Source: Cyclaneusma minus
Taxonomy: Eukaryota; Ascomycota; Leotiomycetes; Marthamycetales; Marthamycetaceae
Direction of reading: 5' to 3'
DNA: 64,000 bases
NCBI GenBank assembly: GCA_037179335.1
Contig: JAKZHN010000003.1
Coordinates: 868,001 to 932,000, forward strand
Position numbers and translations under genes: made by a program. A model generated the notes under the pieces. The model was given only the letters and a program-made list of their open reading frames with translations. It did not search any database and had not been told where the DNA came from. Within the stretch, counting starts at the first letter, position 1. Every line of letters begins with the position of its first letter. Of this stretch, positions 47,396 to 57,768 are shown one piece after another.

Positions 47396-48961
47396 TCAGA
47401 GCATCAACACTTCTGAAGAATTTCCCAAAAACTCGCCATCAGCCGTGTAGGCACCAACCTGAACATACCCAATATCAATACTCGTATTATAGCTCGTCTC
47501 AAAGCCCGTCTTATTCACCGATCCCACGTAGCTCATGTATCCGAGTATACCCGTCGAATAAACGTTCCAGTAAGCTACTTCAGTAGCCCCATTCCAGCTC
47601 ACATACACCATGCCATTCAATGCATACACATCCGGTGTCGTGGTAGGATATCCAACCCAATCTGCCTTATGCGCACGATAGCAGGCGACAATGTAATCAT
47701 ACCCGAACTGCATTGTGAGCCGAACAGAGCCATCAGGACCGAATTCCTTAATCTTGGGAATCGTGCCATAGCCGGCGAGCCAGTTGCCGTTGGCTAGTGG
47801 TTCGAAGGAACCTTGGGCTGTGGAGAAGACTTGGTCATCTGCATCGTAGAAGTTGGCGACGAGGGTTGATGTGTTGGTTGTGAAGTCTAGGTCTAAAACT
47901 AAGCCGGTGGATTGGTTAGTGCCGTTTTGGTAAGGAGAGTTGGCGTCGTTGAAAAAGTGGATGGTTGCGCTGGTGTCGGTCAGGTTCTCAAGGCGCGCTT
48001 CGTGTTCGTAGGAGAAGTGCCCTGGGAAGGGTTAGTAAAACTTGGCTTTCAGATGAAGGCGGGCGTACTAACCGTTAGAGGGAATCGAGAAGTCTCCACC
48101 GTCTGCTGTCCAACCTGCGATGTTCCAAATGACGTTGCCGTCGGCATCGAGACGATAAGCTGCGGAGCAGAAACGAGAATTGACCAGGTATCCACCGTCC
48201 TCGCCGAGGGGCTGCACCGAATTCATATGGAACCATGCGTACGGGTTGGATTGAGTATCACCGGAGCCATTAGATGGGTGAGGAGCGACGGTCTCAGAGA
48301 CTGGAACATGCTCGATGGCAGACCAGCGGAAAAGCTCCTCGTCGGTGTCGAGGTCGTACTCGAAGAAAAGCGAGTCGTAGACCCAACCGTCTGCAGGGCC
48401 ACCAATAGAAGACAAATCGGCGGTAGTGACGTTGGTGACCGTTACCAGAATTGTACCCCATTCGGTAATGTATTGCTCGTGAAGGTCGATGTTGCATGAG
48501 TAAGACAGACCCAGGGGAGTGACAATGTCCAAGTCGGGACAAATCGTTTTGATCGTTGCGTAGTTCGAATTCAAGATGTAAACTTCTCCGTAGTATCCCT
48601 CCGTGCTAGCAACATTTCCAGCCCAGTAGGTCAAGACCTGCTCATCGTTCCAGATCTGAACATTCAGATTCGAAGACACCTCTTCCGGTCCATTCCATAC
48701 TAGATTTCCATCGTCGTCAACAATCATGACGTTAGCTGGAAACTCGGCGGTGCCTGGATTGAGAAGAGTGACATCGGATTGTGCCATGATGATGTAGGAG
48801 TGTTGCAATGCATCGCCGGATTTGGTGATCTCGAAAACGGGAGGCGTAAAACTCGAAGACTTGAAGGAATGAGAAGGCCAGACAACGCTGGTATCAGCAC
48901 GGGAGCGTGCTACGAGGCCCAGAGTGGCTTGCAGTTGCAGAAGCAGCCTCAAGGACCGCAT
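47396..48961 (-). CDS. Secreted arylsulfotransferase-family protein
   Basis: Belongs by sequence to the fungal arylsulfotransferase (ASST-like) family of six-bladed beta-propellers; sulfate transfer between phenolic compounds is the family name's activity and is unproven for most fungal members. Exons 48961-48073 and 48021-47396 give 504 residues; the intron is 51 bp (GTTAGT...CCCAG). A signal peptide opens MRSLRLLLQLQATLGLVARS. Family-typical stretches include TPPVFEITKSGDALQHSYII, VMIVDDDGNLVWNG, NPYAWFHMNSVQPLGEDGGY, LDADGNVIWNIAG and the splice-spanning HFSYEHEARLEN. Several N-x-S/T sites (NVT, NGS, NLT, NGT, NTS) suit a secreted glycoprotein. A TATA element lies about 80 bp upstream of the ATG and a TACATGTA palindrome about 180 bp upstream. 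Longer in-frame ATGs upstream would bury the signal peptide and were not used. Confidence 0.88.
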
Positions 48962-49037
48962 TGTCGGGTATGATATGACTCGAGGGACAAGCCAGGACCT
49001 GAAAGCAAGTGCAGTAGATAAGTAACGGCAGAGTCGA

Positions 49038-49046
49038 TATATATAA
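49038..49046 (-). promoter_or_regulatory. TATA box of the arylsulfotransferase-like gene
   Basis: A TATATATA element on the minus strand lies 77-85 bp upstream of the start codon at 48961. Confidence 0.6.
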
Positions 49047-49137
49047 GGCGAAAGGGAGATATCAGCCTGAAGTTGAAGTAGTAATATGATAGACGTGGAT
49101 CTTTCCAAGCTGTTGGGTCGTGTCCATGCGGGCTCTT

Positions 49138-49149
49138 TATACATGTATA
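49138..49149. promoter_or_regulatory. Perfect 12 bp palindrome TATACATGTATA
   Basis: It lies 177 bp upstream of the arylsulfotransferase-like start codon and carries the same TACATGTA core as the palindrome at 38465. A promoter placement makes a regulator site plausible. Confidence 0.4.
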
Positions 49150-49199
49150 CACTTCCATCATTGGAGCTCTTCCCTACCTCGGATCCCGTCTCCACAGCA

Positions 49200-50600
49200 A
49201 AGTTTGGACTTTGCAAGACGCCATAAAAGTGGGAATGTGGAGATATCGATAACAGAAGAATTATAGACGGCTGACAAGACATTCCGCTTCGTGACGGAGG
49301 GAAAGAAAGATGTCGTAATGGGGAAACAAACAATGCTGTACACTTAACTGATACCATGCCGTGGAAATTACGTCTACGGGTGAAGACGAAGCCAGGCCAG
49401 CTGGCGATGCAGGGGCGGCAGGCAGAACGGCACAGACAACACCAATGTATTTTGAGGGTATGGAGGTGATCGAAGATAGCATGGTGCTTAGACGTGCTGG
49501 AAGGTAAGTATTGTGCCATAGTGCAGGATAGCTCTTGATATAGAGCAGTCGTGCTCTTTCAAGATGCCTCGGCTGTCCACGAGAAGGAGGGCCATGGACG
49601 GTGGCGATTGGCAGTGGGAGACATCGACATGGCAACGGGATGATGATAGGAGCGCGCGGCTTCTATTTTCCGCTGCACGAGAGGCTTGATCTTGGAAGGT
49701 GGACTCTAGACACGGAATTCTCGTGCCGTGATGCGAATTTAGTGCAGAGATGGGCCATGGAGATAGAGCAGGGAGGTTGCTGTACCTGCAGATCTATTGA
49801 CATGGGCCAAGCACACAGCATTCTACCTCGGCAGTGCGCGAGTCTGCAGACTGCATGATAGATGGGACGACAGCGAAAGGCGTGCAATGTGACGGCGGGA
49901 AAAGGGGCTAAGAAAAGCTGAGGACGTGCAGGAGGGCGCGAGACGGTTCAGAAGATGTCGTGAAAACTGGCACAAGCGACAGGAAAGGCGTGTGCTCCGA
50001 CAAGATAATCGGGCCGCCTTGAAACCGGCGGCAAGAACCCATGATGCCGACGACTCACGACATTCTGAGAACGATGATGAGATCTCCAGTCACCTTGTTC
50101 TTCTTCAAACAGTAGAATATCCTTCGACACCGCCATTTCTGTGTCAGGTACCTCATATAGTACCAGTCGGCCAAAAATATCCGACGGGTATTTGACTTTC
50201 GTAATCGTCCCGCGCGCGGCACCTTGACCTTAACCTTAGGTACATGTAACCTCAATTGATCGAACTCGGTCACCGGTGTCGTCGCTCGATGATCATCATC
50301 TCGACGTTTGCCGAGTCATGGCACACGTCGTGACGTCTCGATATCTTGGCTTGCTGGGCCATTTTTCATCCCATCGTGACTGGAAATTCCTCTTGATCGC
50401 TGTAGACGTTGTTAGGCATATACATGTATCGCACCTTCTCGGTTGCTGCTATAAAAAGGTTGTCTATAAATCTACCTAGGCTAAAAATCTTAATTTACAG
50501 CTGACAATTTAGACCTGTGACAGATATGCTCTTTCTCTTACTCGTGTTCCTTAGTGACATGAACAAGTCTGTATACAGCGGACAGCCCGAGATACATCGG
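49200..50600. other. Intergenic region
   Basis: No supported gene. TACATGTA sites lie at 50241 and 50421, and a TATAAAAAGG element at about 50452. Confidence 0.45.
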
Positions 50601-50614
50601 AAGCATAAGCGATA

Positions 50615-51130
50615 GCGCCAAACTTCTAGCCACTTCACCAAATGCGTAAAATGGGCATTGCGCGTTCCACAGACCTGTTATAGAAATAAAATTCTAACCA
50701 TTGTAATCTACGCAAAATTTCGCGTCTATTGGTGTGCGATTTGTATTTTCGAATTTTCCCCGTCGATGTGCGACAAAACCGGGGTTAAAAAAACCATATA
50801 TAAAGCATCCCAAACAGCCAAGGTGGGGGATTTGCAGCTCGCTAACAAAACTCGCGCCTGTGCCCGAGACGGGGGGGATAGTACCAAGCTTCGAACTATT
50901 TTACCAAATACTTGAAATGCGCATTGCGGGTTCCACATAGCTGTTATAGGAATAAAACCATGACCATTGTAATCTACACAGAATTTGGCATCTATTGGTG
51001 TGCGGGTTGTATTTTCGCATTTAGCGCGTCGACGTGCAACAAAACCGATTTTTTGAAAGGGGCATATATATAACATCCAAATCAGGCGTGGTGGGAGGTT
51101 CGCTAGCGAGGCTCGCGCTTCTGCCGTTAG
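50615..51130 (+). repeat. Diverged 266 bp tandem duplication with TATA elements
   Basis: Two copies lie end to end, offset by 266 bp. Shared blocks in order are a GCATTGCG(C/G)GTTCCACA start (50655 and 50921), CCATTGTAATCTAC, TCTATTGGTGTGCG, a CGTCGA(T/C)GTGC(G/A)ACAAAACC block, CATATATAAAGCATCC versus CATATATATAACATCC, and a CTCGCGC(C/T)T(G/C)TGCC end. No ORF is shared. Each copy has one TATA element about 160 bp from its start. It does not match the 600 bp family beyond this promoter-like look. Confidence 0.8.
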
Positions 51131-51396
51131 AAGTTTCTCTCTTCGTGAGCCAAAATCCTGTCGCAGGTCGCTCGGCCTGTTGCCGCCAGGTAATCCTGTC
51201 ATTTGGCAACAATGGTCCGTAGACACCTGGTTTGGAAAGACTTTAAGACGACGGAGCTTAGAGATTAGCGCCTCTTATATCCTCACTGGTAGGAAATAAG
51301 AGGCTGGTTGCACGTCGACAGGAAAATCGCGTCACACATTAAAAGTTGCGAGCACTCATCAAGACAGACTTGAAGGGGCATATGAGCCTTGAAATA

Positions 51397-52367
51397 TCAT
51401 ATATGCTCCAACTCGTCTTCATCATCAGACTCTCTGCCTGTACCGTATAAGACCTCGCACACGCCGCCTAATGGCACATCCATGACAGCATCGGTGCCCA
51501 CACTCCAAATCTCCCTCCACTTCCAAGTCTCTACGTCTTGCACAGTAATCTTTTCTTTCGCTGGAATCGAATGACTCTTCACCTTCCCCTGCTGGGAATT
51601 ACCTCCCTTGAGATGATCTCTCGTCGCCTTCCGGATCATCTTGCCCTCGGAATCGACGACAGCGACATTGGCCACATCATCTACGATGTTCTCCAGCGCG
51701 GTCAGATCCTTGGTCAAGTACCCCGTATTGTAACTCGCAAGAGCAACGTATATCCACATAATCAGAACAACTAGCCATGCAGGTATAGCTAAAGACCACC
51801 AGCGATTTGGGTAATAGTAGATTCCCAGCTGGTGAAGGAAAGGAGAAGGGAGATAGGACCTATGCATGGCCACATGTTCAGTCCATATCCGAAGGAACAA
51901 GTAACACGTAATGATGAGACTAGAACCTACCATAACAGGTACATCAGAAAGGCTAGGGAAGAAAACAAATACAGCACAAATCCATAATATTCATAAGTCG
52001 GCACCTTGGGGCTCGCCCTGGGCGCATGAGCTCTCCTAAGCGCGGGATCCAATTCACTACTTGACGAATCGGGCGTCGTGGGTCGCGAAGGCCTCAGAAG
52101 GCTCGTAAGCGATGGCGAAGGGGGCAGTGGCGTTGGCGGACGATTGTAGAAGGGCGGCGCAAAGAACTGGGATGGAGGGTGCGAGAACGGAGGGCGTGCG
52201 AGGCGCGTATGGCCATTGTTGGTGGTGGCATTATTTTCGGAAGCACTGGAGCCTTCGCTGCTGCTGGAGGAGGGGGCAAAGTATTGAGAGGCGAAGTCGT
52301 CGTTGTCGTCTTCTTCAGACTCCTCGCTGGTGGAGGCTGAGACGAGCGGAGGGATGGGTTCGGCCAT
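51397..52367 (-). CDS. GPI19: GPI-GlcNAc transferase subunit PIG-P (Gpi19)
   Basis: Subunit of the ER complex that transfers GlcNAc to phosphatidylinositol, the first step of GPI-anchor synthesis. Exons 52367-51931 and 51859-51397 give 299 residues; the 71 bp intron begins GTAGGT and ends CATAG. The first ~125 residues are a Ser/Pro/acidic disordered cytosolic tail. The PIG-P domain follows, starting TYEYYGFVLYLFSSLAFLMY (first helix), then a loop with LGIYYYPNRWWSLAIP and a second helix (AWLVVLIMWIYVAL). The N-x-G-Y-L segment and the C-terminal KWREIWSVGTDAVMDVP and acidic end are typical of fungal Gpi19. The join restores TM1 continuity (YLLWSYLPSP). Length is normal for filamentous fungi. 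Confidence 0.93.
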
Positions 52368-52379
52368 GGTCGACGCGGA

Positions 52380-53930
52380 TGAAGGTCGGAGCAGAGACGG
52401 TGGGAGGGGTCGATATATTGCAAATTAGGCAGACGTTGAGGACATTGTGGCATGGAAGTGCAGTGGGGAGAGATTCCACATCGGGATGTGGCTTTCCAAG
52501 CTGGTCGGCGCCAAAGCGAAGATACTTGGCAGATGGTCAGGTCCAGCGTGGTTGTCGTTGCTTTTCGCAGGTAGGCTATTCCTGCCTTGGTTAGGATCTG
52601 CCCCACCATCTGGAACTTCAGCTGCCATTTTCGTCGCTCTTTCCTTCTAATCATCCGACTTCGACATTGCGAAAATAGACCTACCAAGGAAGCATCGGGC
52701 AATCCCTTCTTGAGTATCGGCCAATCTATCCGCCACTGTTATATGCACCTCTGTTGAAATTGGACCCAAGCCAGCGTGACCAGCGTCGCATTCGACTTCG
52801 ATTGATCCTTGGGTCTTGGGATGTCTGAACGGCGCCAAGCTTCCTTCCGGACGATTCCCACTCAACGGTCAGACTATTCGGAGGGCGCCAACTATCATAT
52901 GTATTGTGGAAGCGGCTGCTCAATCCCGCTCAGCCGCACTCCAGGACGCCGGCAGGGTGAGGGCTTAAGGCGCGTCGGCAGCTTGTCGATCCAGGGTCCT
53001 CCTACAAAATGATAGGGTCGCGGAGTTTGAAGATGCGATATAAGGCTCTCGGCCCCCAACTGTGACCTCAAGGCCCATTTTTCCCCCTGCGGGCATGTCT
53101 TCTTTCAATCATTTGCCTGAAGGCTGAACCAACCCTCCGACCGAGCCCACAATATCTGGTCCCAATATTGGACCCCAGATCGAGATACACATGGTTCCTG
53201 CATGCTCGTTCCTGCACGCTCGGCGAGCCTTCCGAGGCCGGGTACCAAGCCAAACGGCTCTTACGGTACTCTATTGTAGGTAGACGTTTCTCTCGTTTCT
53301 TCCCTCCTGTCCGGGTCGTTCTTTTCGCCTTCTCCTTGCATCGTGTCTTCTTTTCATCAGGCTACAGACAACTGGCTGTCGATAATAAAGCGCCTGGACC
53401 AGCAGTCGTCTTGCGGCGGCTTATGGAGGGGGAGGGGGAACACCGCCCTAGCCCACTACCCCCTCCACCTCCCCTCCAAGGCTGAAGCCAATCTTGAGCC
53501 GCCCCAGACCCTTGAACGGTGGCTGTAAGCATCAGAGGGCTCATCACTGCCATCTCAGCTGTCCCAGTTGCAAGTGCAGTCGGACTGTCGGAATGTACCT
53601 TACTACAAAGAATGTGTGTTCGCGAAGAATGTCCCGGAGAGGAATGTGTGTGTTGTGGCTTCCAATCCGCGGGAATACCATGATTGATTCAGCTCCATGC
53701 AGGCAGACATGAAAGGGGTTCTTCATCCGTATAACCTAATATGTATCAAGGTGGGCAGTCTCTTGCTTCAACCACTAAAGCCATGAACAGGCAGTCTGGG
53801 TGGCTTGAAGGATGGGATGCCTGTGCTGTACAGCCGAAGACTCATGCAATGGTCCCTGTGCAGAAACATTTCAGCCTAGAGGCTCTCGTTTAGGAGATTC
53901 CTTCATACATGGGTGGTTGCTATGAAACGA
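52380..53930. other. Intergenic region
   Basis: No supported gene between the divergent PIG-P and GH71 genes. ORFs on both strands are short and overlap. Confidence 0.45.
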
Positions 53931-53933
53931 AAA

Positions 53934-53940
53934 TATAAAG
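53934..53940 (+). promoter_or_regulatory. TATA box of the GH71 gene
   Basis: TATAAAG lies about 95 bp upstream of the ATG at 54034, with C/T-rich leader sequence between. Confidence 0.6.
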
Positions 53941-54033
53941 CCAACTTGTGTGCCCATTTCTGGAGATCTTCCCACTCATCCACAGCGATATTCCACTCAC
54001 CGCACTCCTTTCACATTATTCTCCTCCTGAGCC

Positions 54034-56111
54034 ATGCATGCATTTGTGTTCTTCTACCTCATTGTCGGGGCATTCTCCCTAGGCGACTTGGACGCTGATG
54101 TCAAGAGGACATCATCTACGAAATCTACTAGCACTTCCACTGCAAGAAGCTCTTCGTCTACCATCAAATCCCCGACTCTTTCTACCTCTTCCTCCACTAC
54201 TCGTAGAACAAGTATCACTTTCTCAAGCTTCAGAAGCTCAACTACGTCGGCTTTAACTTCTGCCACTCCAATATCAACCACCCTGTCATCGTTGACGATC
54301 TCAGTGACACAATCTTCTTCGGCATCTAGAAACCGTTGCCGCCGATCCCTCAGTGGATCTTCCAGTACCGCTCCTTCTTCTTCCTCGGTATCCTCAGCAT
54401 CTACAAGTCTTAGTACCTCATCCTCCACTGGATCTTTCAGTACCGCTCCTACATCTCCCTCGAACTCTACAAAGCGTTGCGCCCCATTATCCGGTAGATC
54501 TTTAAGCAACTCTTCTTCTTCTTCCACCAACACTACGAACACATCTTCATCCACAGGCGTTAAGCAAGGTGGCTTGGCTACGATACCCGCGAGGAAGGTT
54601 TTTGCTCATTACTTGGTATGTCATACTGCTGACCCCTAACAAGGTAGAAACATACTGACTATGCCAGGTTGGCAATACCAGCGACGCCGATTGTCATACC
54701 GACGTTGACAATGCTGTTGCAATGGGGCTGGATGGGTTTGTCCTCAATATCGGGGATCCAACAGCATCGTACATCTGGAACACACTCGACTCACTCTTCG
54801 GCTACTCCGCTTACGAGTACCCAACCAGTTTCTGTTTCTTGATTAGCATGGACGTCAAGTACGCGGTCGGATATGGTCCTGCTGATTATGAGCAATACTT
54901 TTCTTATTTCCTCGACAACTCGGTCTACTGTACTGGTGGAGCACATGACTATCCGATGATCACCACTTACACATCCGGGGGCTTGAGCAATACTGACTGG
55001 CAGGCTTGGAAAACGAGCTTGGAACAGAGTATTTATTTTATACCCAATATTGATGGTGAGTCTAAGTTCATACGACAATGTTGAAGTGTCCGCAGAATAA
55101 TACAGTATTCTGACTAACTTACTACAGACACGGAAGGATACTACGACAATGCCGACGCCTGGTGGTCGTATTGGGGCGAAACAGTCGATGGATTGTCTAG
55201 CTGGAACAGTGCCTGGCCATATTACAACGGCTCCGGGGGCGACTATCCTGGAGATGTTTCCCCAGATGTCATTGTGATGAAGGGGACTGTCACTAATTCT
55301 AAGTCATACATGATGGGTATGTCAAGCTACAAGCTCATGCAATGATCCTGACTGCTTTTACAACTATACTAACAGTCATCCACCAGGACTCTCGCCGCTT
55401 CAATACAAAGACGCCTATGGCACAGATGTCTACCGTCCAGGCTCACTCAATCTCCCCCAACGCATGTCCAACATCCTCTCCATGTCCCCAGCTCCCGACT
55501 ACATCCAAATAATCTCCTGGAATGACGCTCCCGAGTCGCATTACATCGGCAACATCTGGCCCGAGCAAAACACCGACCCCGAACCAGCCCTATACTCCAA
55601 CACGAACGTCTCCCATGCCGCCTTCCAGCCCCTCATAAACTCTTTCAAAACCGCTTACAAAGCCGGACTTCCAGCTTCCGGCATGACATCTCCCGACCCA
55701 AGCCTCCCTATCGGTGTCGGCGCGCTATGGTACAAGTCGATTCTCCAATCTGCCAGCTGTCCAGACGACGTAAAGCCCGCGAACTGGGACAACGGCACTG
55801 ATGCTCTGAACTGGGCATTTGTGCTATCTCCTGGCTATACTGGATATAAGCTGAAAGGCTTCAGTAATGGAGTGACGCTGGGGGATGGCGTGACTTTGCA
55901 ACAGGGTTTGAATTTTGGGAATTTTACAACGACACGGGCCGGTAGGCAAACGCTGGAGCTACTTGATGCGAATAACAATATTGTTATGGTTACGACGCCG
56001 GATGGTCGGTGTGTGTATCAGGGGTGTCCGGATGGGATTTATGATATGAATGACAATGTCAGGGGCATGGTCGCTTATGATAGCTCTATGGTTTTGACTA
56101 GTTGTTGGTGA
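54034..56111 (+). CDS. Secreted alpha-1,3-glucanase (GH71, mutanase)
   Basis: Hydrolyses alpha-1,3-glucan, a fungal cell-wall polymer; acts outside the cell. Exons 54034-54615, 54668-55055, 55128-55316 and 55387-56111 give 627 residues; introns are 52, 72 and 70 bp with GTATGT/GTGAGT donors. A signal peptide (MHAFVFFYLIVGAFSLG) is followed by about 150 residues of Ser/Thr-rich stalk. The GH71 domain starts RKVFAHYLVGNTSDADCHTD and contains MGLDGFVLNIGDP, DNADAWWSYWGETVDGLSSW, VIVMKGTVTNSKSYMMGLSP, IISWNDAPESHYIGNIWPE and the C-terminal sandwich region ending MVAYDSSMVLTSCW. No C-terminal carbohydrate-binding module is present. The stalk lies N-terminal to the catalytic domain, unlike mutanases that carry a C-terminal linker and binding module. 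The acidic reverse-strand ORF at 54054-54554 is a shadow of the stalk. Confidence 0.92.
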
Positions 56112-57760
56112 GGTGGTGTTTTCTTGTAGCTAGGTAGTCTGACGAGTGAATGACTGGCTGTCTCTGAACTCTTCTATCTTCTCAACGGTTTTTCTTGCAA
56201 GCTGATGCATGATTAGGAGGAGCTTTGGGGAGAGCCTTTGCCCGACCGTAGGCACATTCTTTGCAGCACTAGTGGCAACTTTTGCAGTTGCGGTGCTATG
56301 AAGATAGTCTTGGTACGCTAAGAGATATTGGTAACTCAATCATTTGGACCACAGTTGGTTACCTGGATCGTTCCTAATAACTTGGGTAATTCCGAACAAG
56401 TTTGTATATCTGAAGTGATTTCAGAGCTGTTAGTCTTTTCCCCCCTACAAAAAGCTTCGAATATCCATACCTAACAATCAGGATACTTCTGATATACTCG
56501 GGGACTACCAGCTGTGCCCGTATCCGATCTTTATTTCGTCCCACAGTAGGATGTAAGGAATCATGCTGCCGTTTATTCATTTTGTCCATATCCCCCAAGC
56601 ATCTATGCCACTCTTCCACATAGTCAAGTCCGATTTCCCTGACATTCGGCAGCTCGACTTACACTGCTTCATATCAGTCAGAAATGTAATTCTAGCAAAT
56701 AGTTCGGTTCTCTTACGTGCCGAGGCAACTATGGCCTCGTCAGCCGATTGGAAATCGTTAGAAACTCCCCCTCCTACAAAGCTAGTCCTTTAACTATTGA
56801 AGATTGGAGAATCAGAAGGCAGCCTTTTTTTTTTTTTTTTTTTGCTTTTTTTTTTGCATAACCGTGCTCTCATCAAGTCAAATATACATGCCCCCAGAGG
56901 CTTGGTTGGAATTGTGAGATGGAGATGAGGGAGATGTGATGTGTGTGACCAGGGAGTCTGGAGTTTGGAGTTTGGAGCACAAGTAGTGCTACATAAATCT
57001 TATCGATCACGGGCCGAGCCTCTTAGCGTGGAGCCTAAAGAGTCGATCCCCCGTGCACTAGCCGGGTACCCCTGCAAACTTTAAGCAGGTCAATGAGGGG
57101 GTGGGGCATCTTCACCCGGGTTGTTGGATATGTCCAACTCCAACAGCATTCGGCAACCGGGCAAAGCCTTTGAAGGCCCAGATTGCTTCTGTCATTCAAT
57201 CTCCGGGACCGTACTATCGTATCTGTGTCGTCACTTGGACAGGCCGTTCTCATAGCATGATAACATCCCCAAGTCTCCAAGTGCCACCACCCACGAGTTC
57301 AACAAATAAGCTTGTGATTATGTCCATAGATTTCATGTATCTGATATATCATATATCTCATCCTCCATCCCAAATGCCATATCTCGTACGACTATGACGA
57401 CGAACCAAATCACGCTGATGATGTCAATGAGCACTGAACACGCAGGCCATGCATTCCGTCCCAAATCCCAAATCCCAAGTTCCAACTCCTAGACGCTCGC
57501 ATGTTGCGGTTTCCCTTGTCTGGTATCCCAAATGCCCAAGTTTTAACGAACGTCCCTGTGATCCGGATTCCGAGCTTCCAGGCTCTTCCCGCAGAATAAA
57601 CGTTAACAGAAGCAAAGAACAGATATGTACAACTTAGCTAGAATCGAAAACGCCTAATCCCACAAGTAACTGACCAACTCCCTGCAGAGTCTAACCGCCC
57701 GCAGTCTCCCTGACAGTGCGCAGAAGTTTCGTGCTGGCCCTATCGGGGACATTCGTACAG
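56112..57760. other. Convergent spacer between GH71 and GtaA genes
   Basis: No supported gene. A poly(T) tract (19 T, GC, 10 T) lies at 56825-56855, and a short GGAGTTT repeat near 56960. The tract could serve as a terminator or be microsatellite drift. Confidence 0.5.
56825..56855. repeat. Poly(T) tract
   Basis: Nineteen T, then GC, then ten T. Length may vary between strains. Confidence 0.85.
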
Positions 57761-57768
57761 GCACTCGT

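Noticed and set aside
54054..54554. 166-residue very acidic minus-strand ORF
   Set aside because: It is the reverse shadow of the GH71 Ser/Thr stalk codons.
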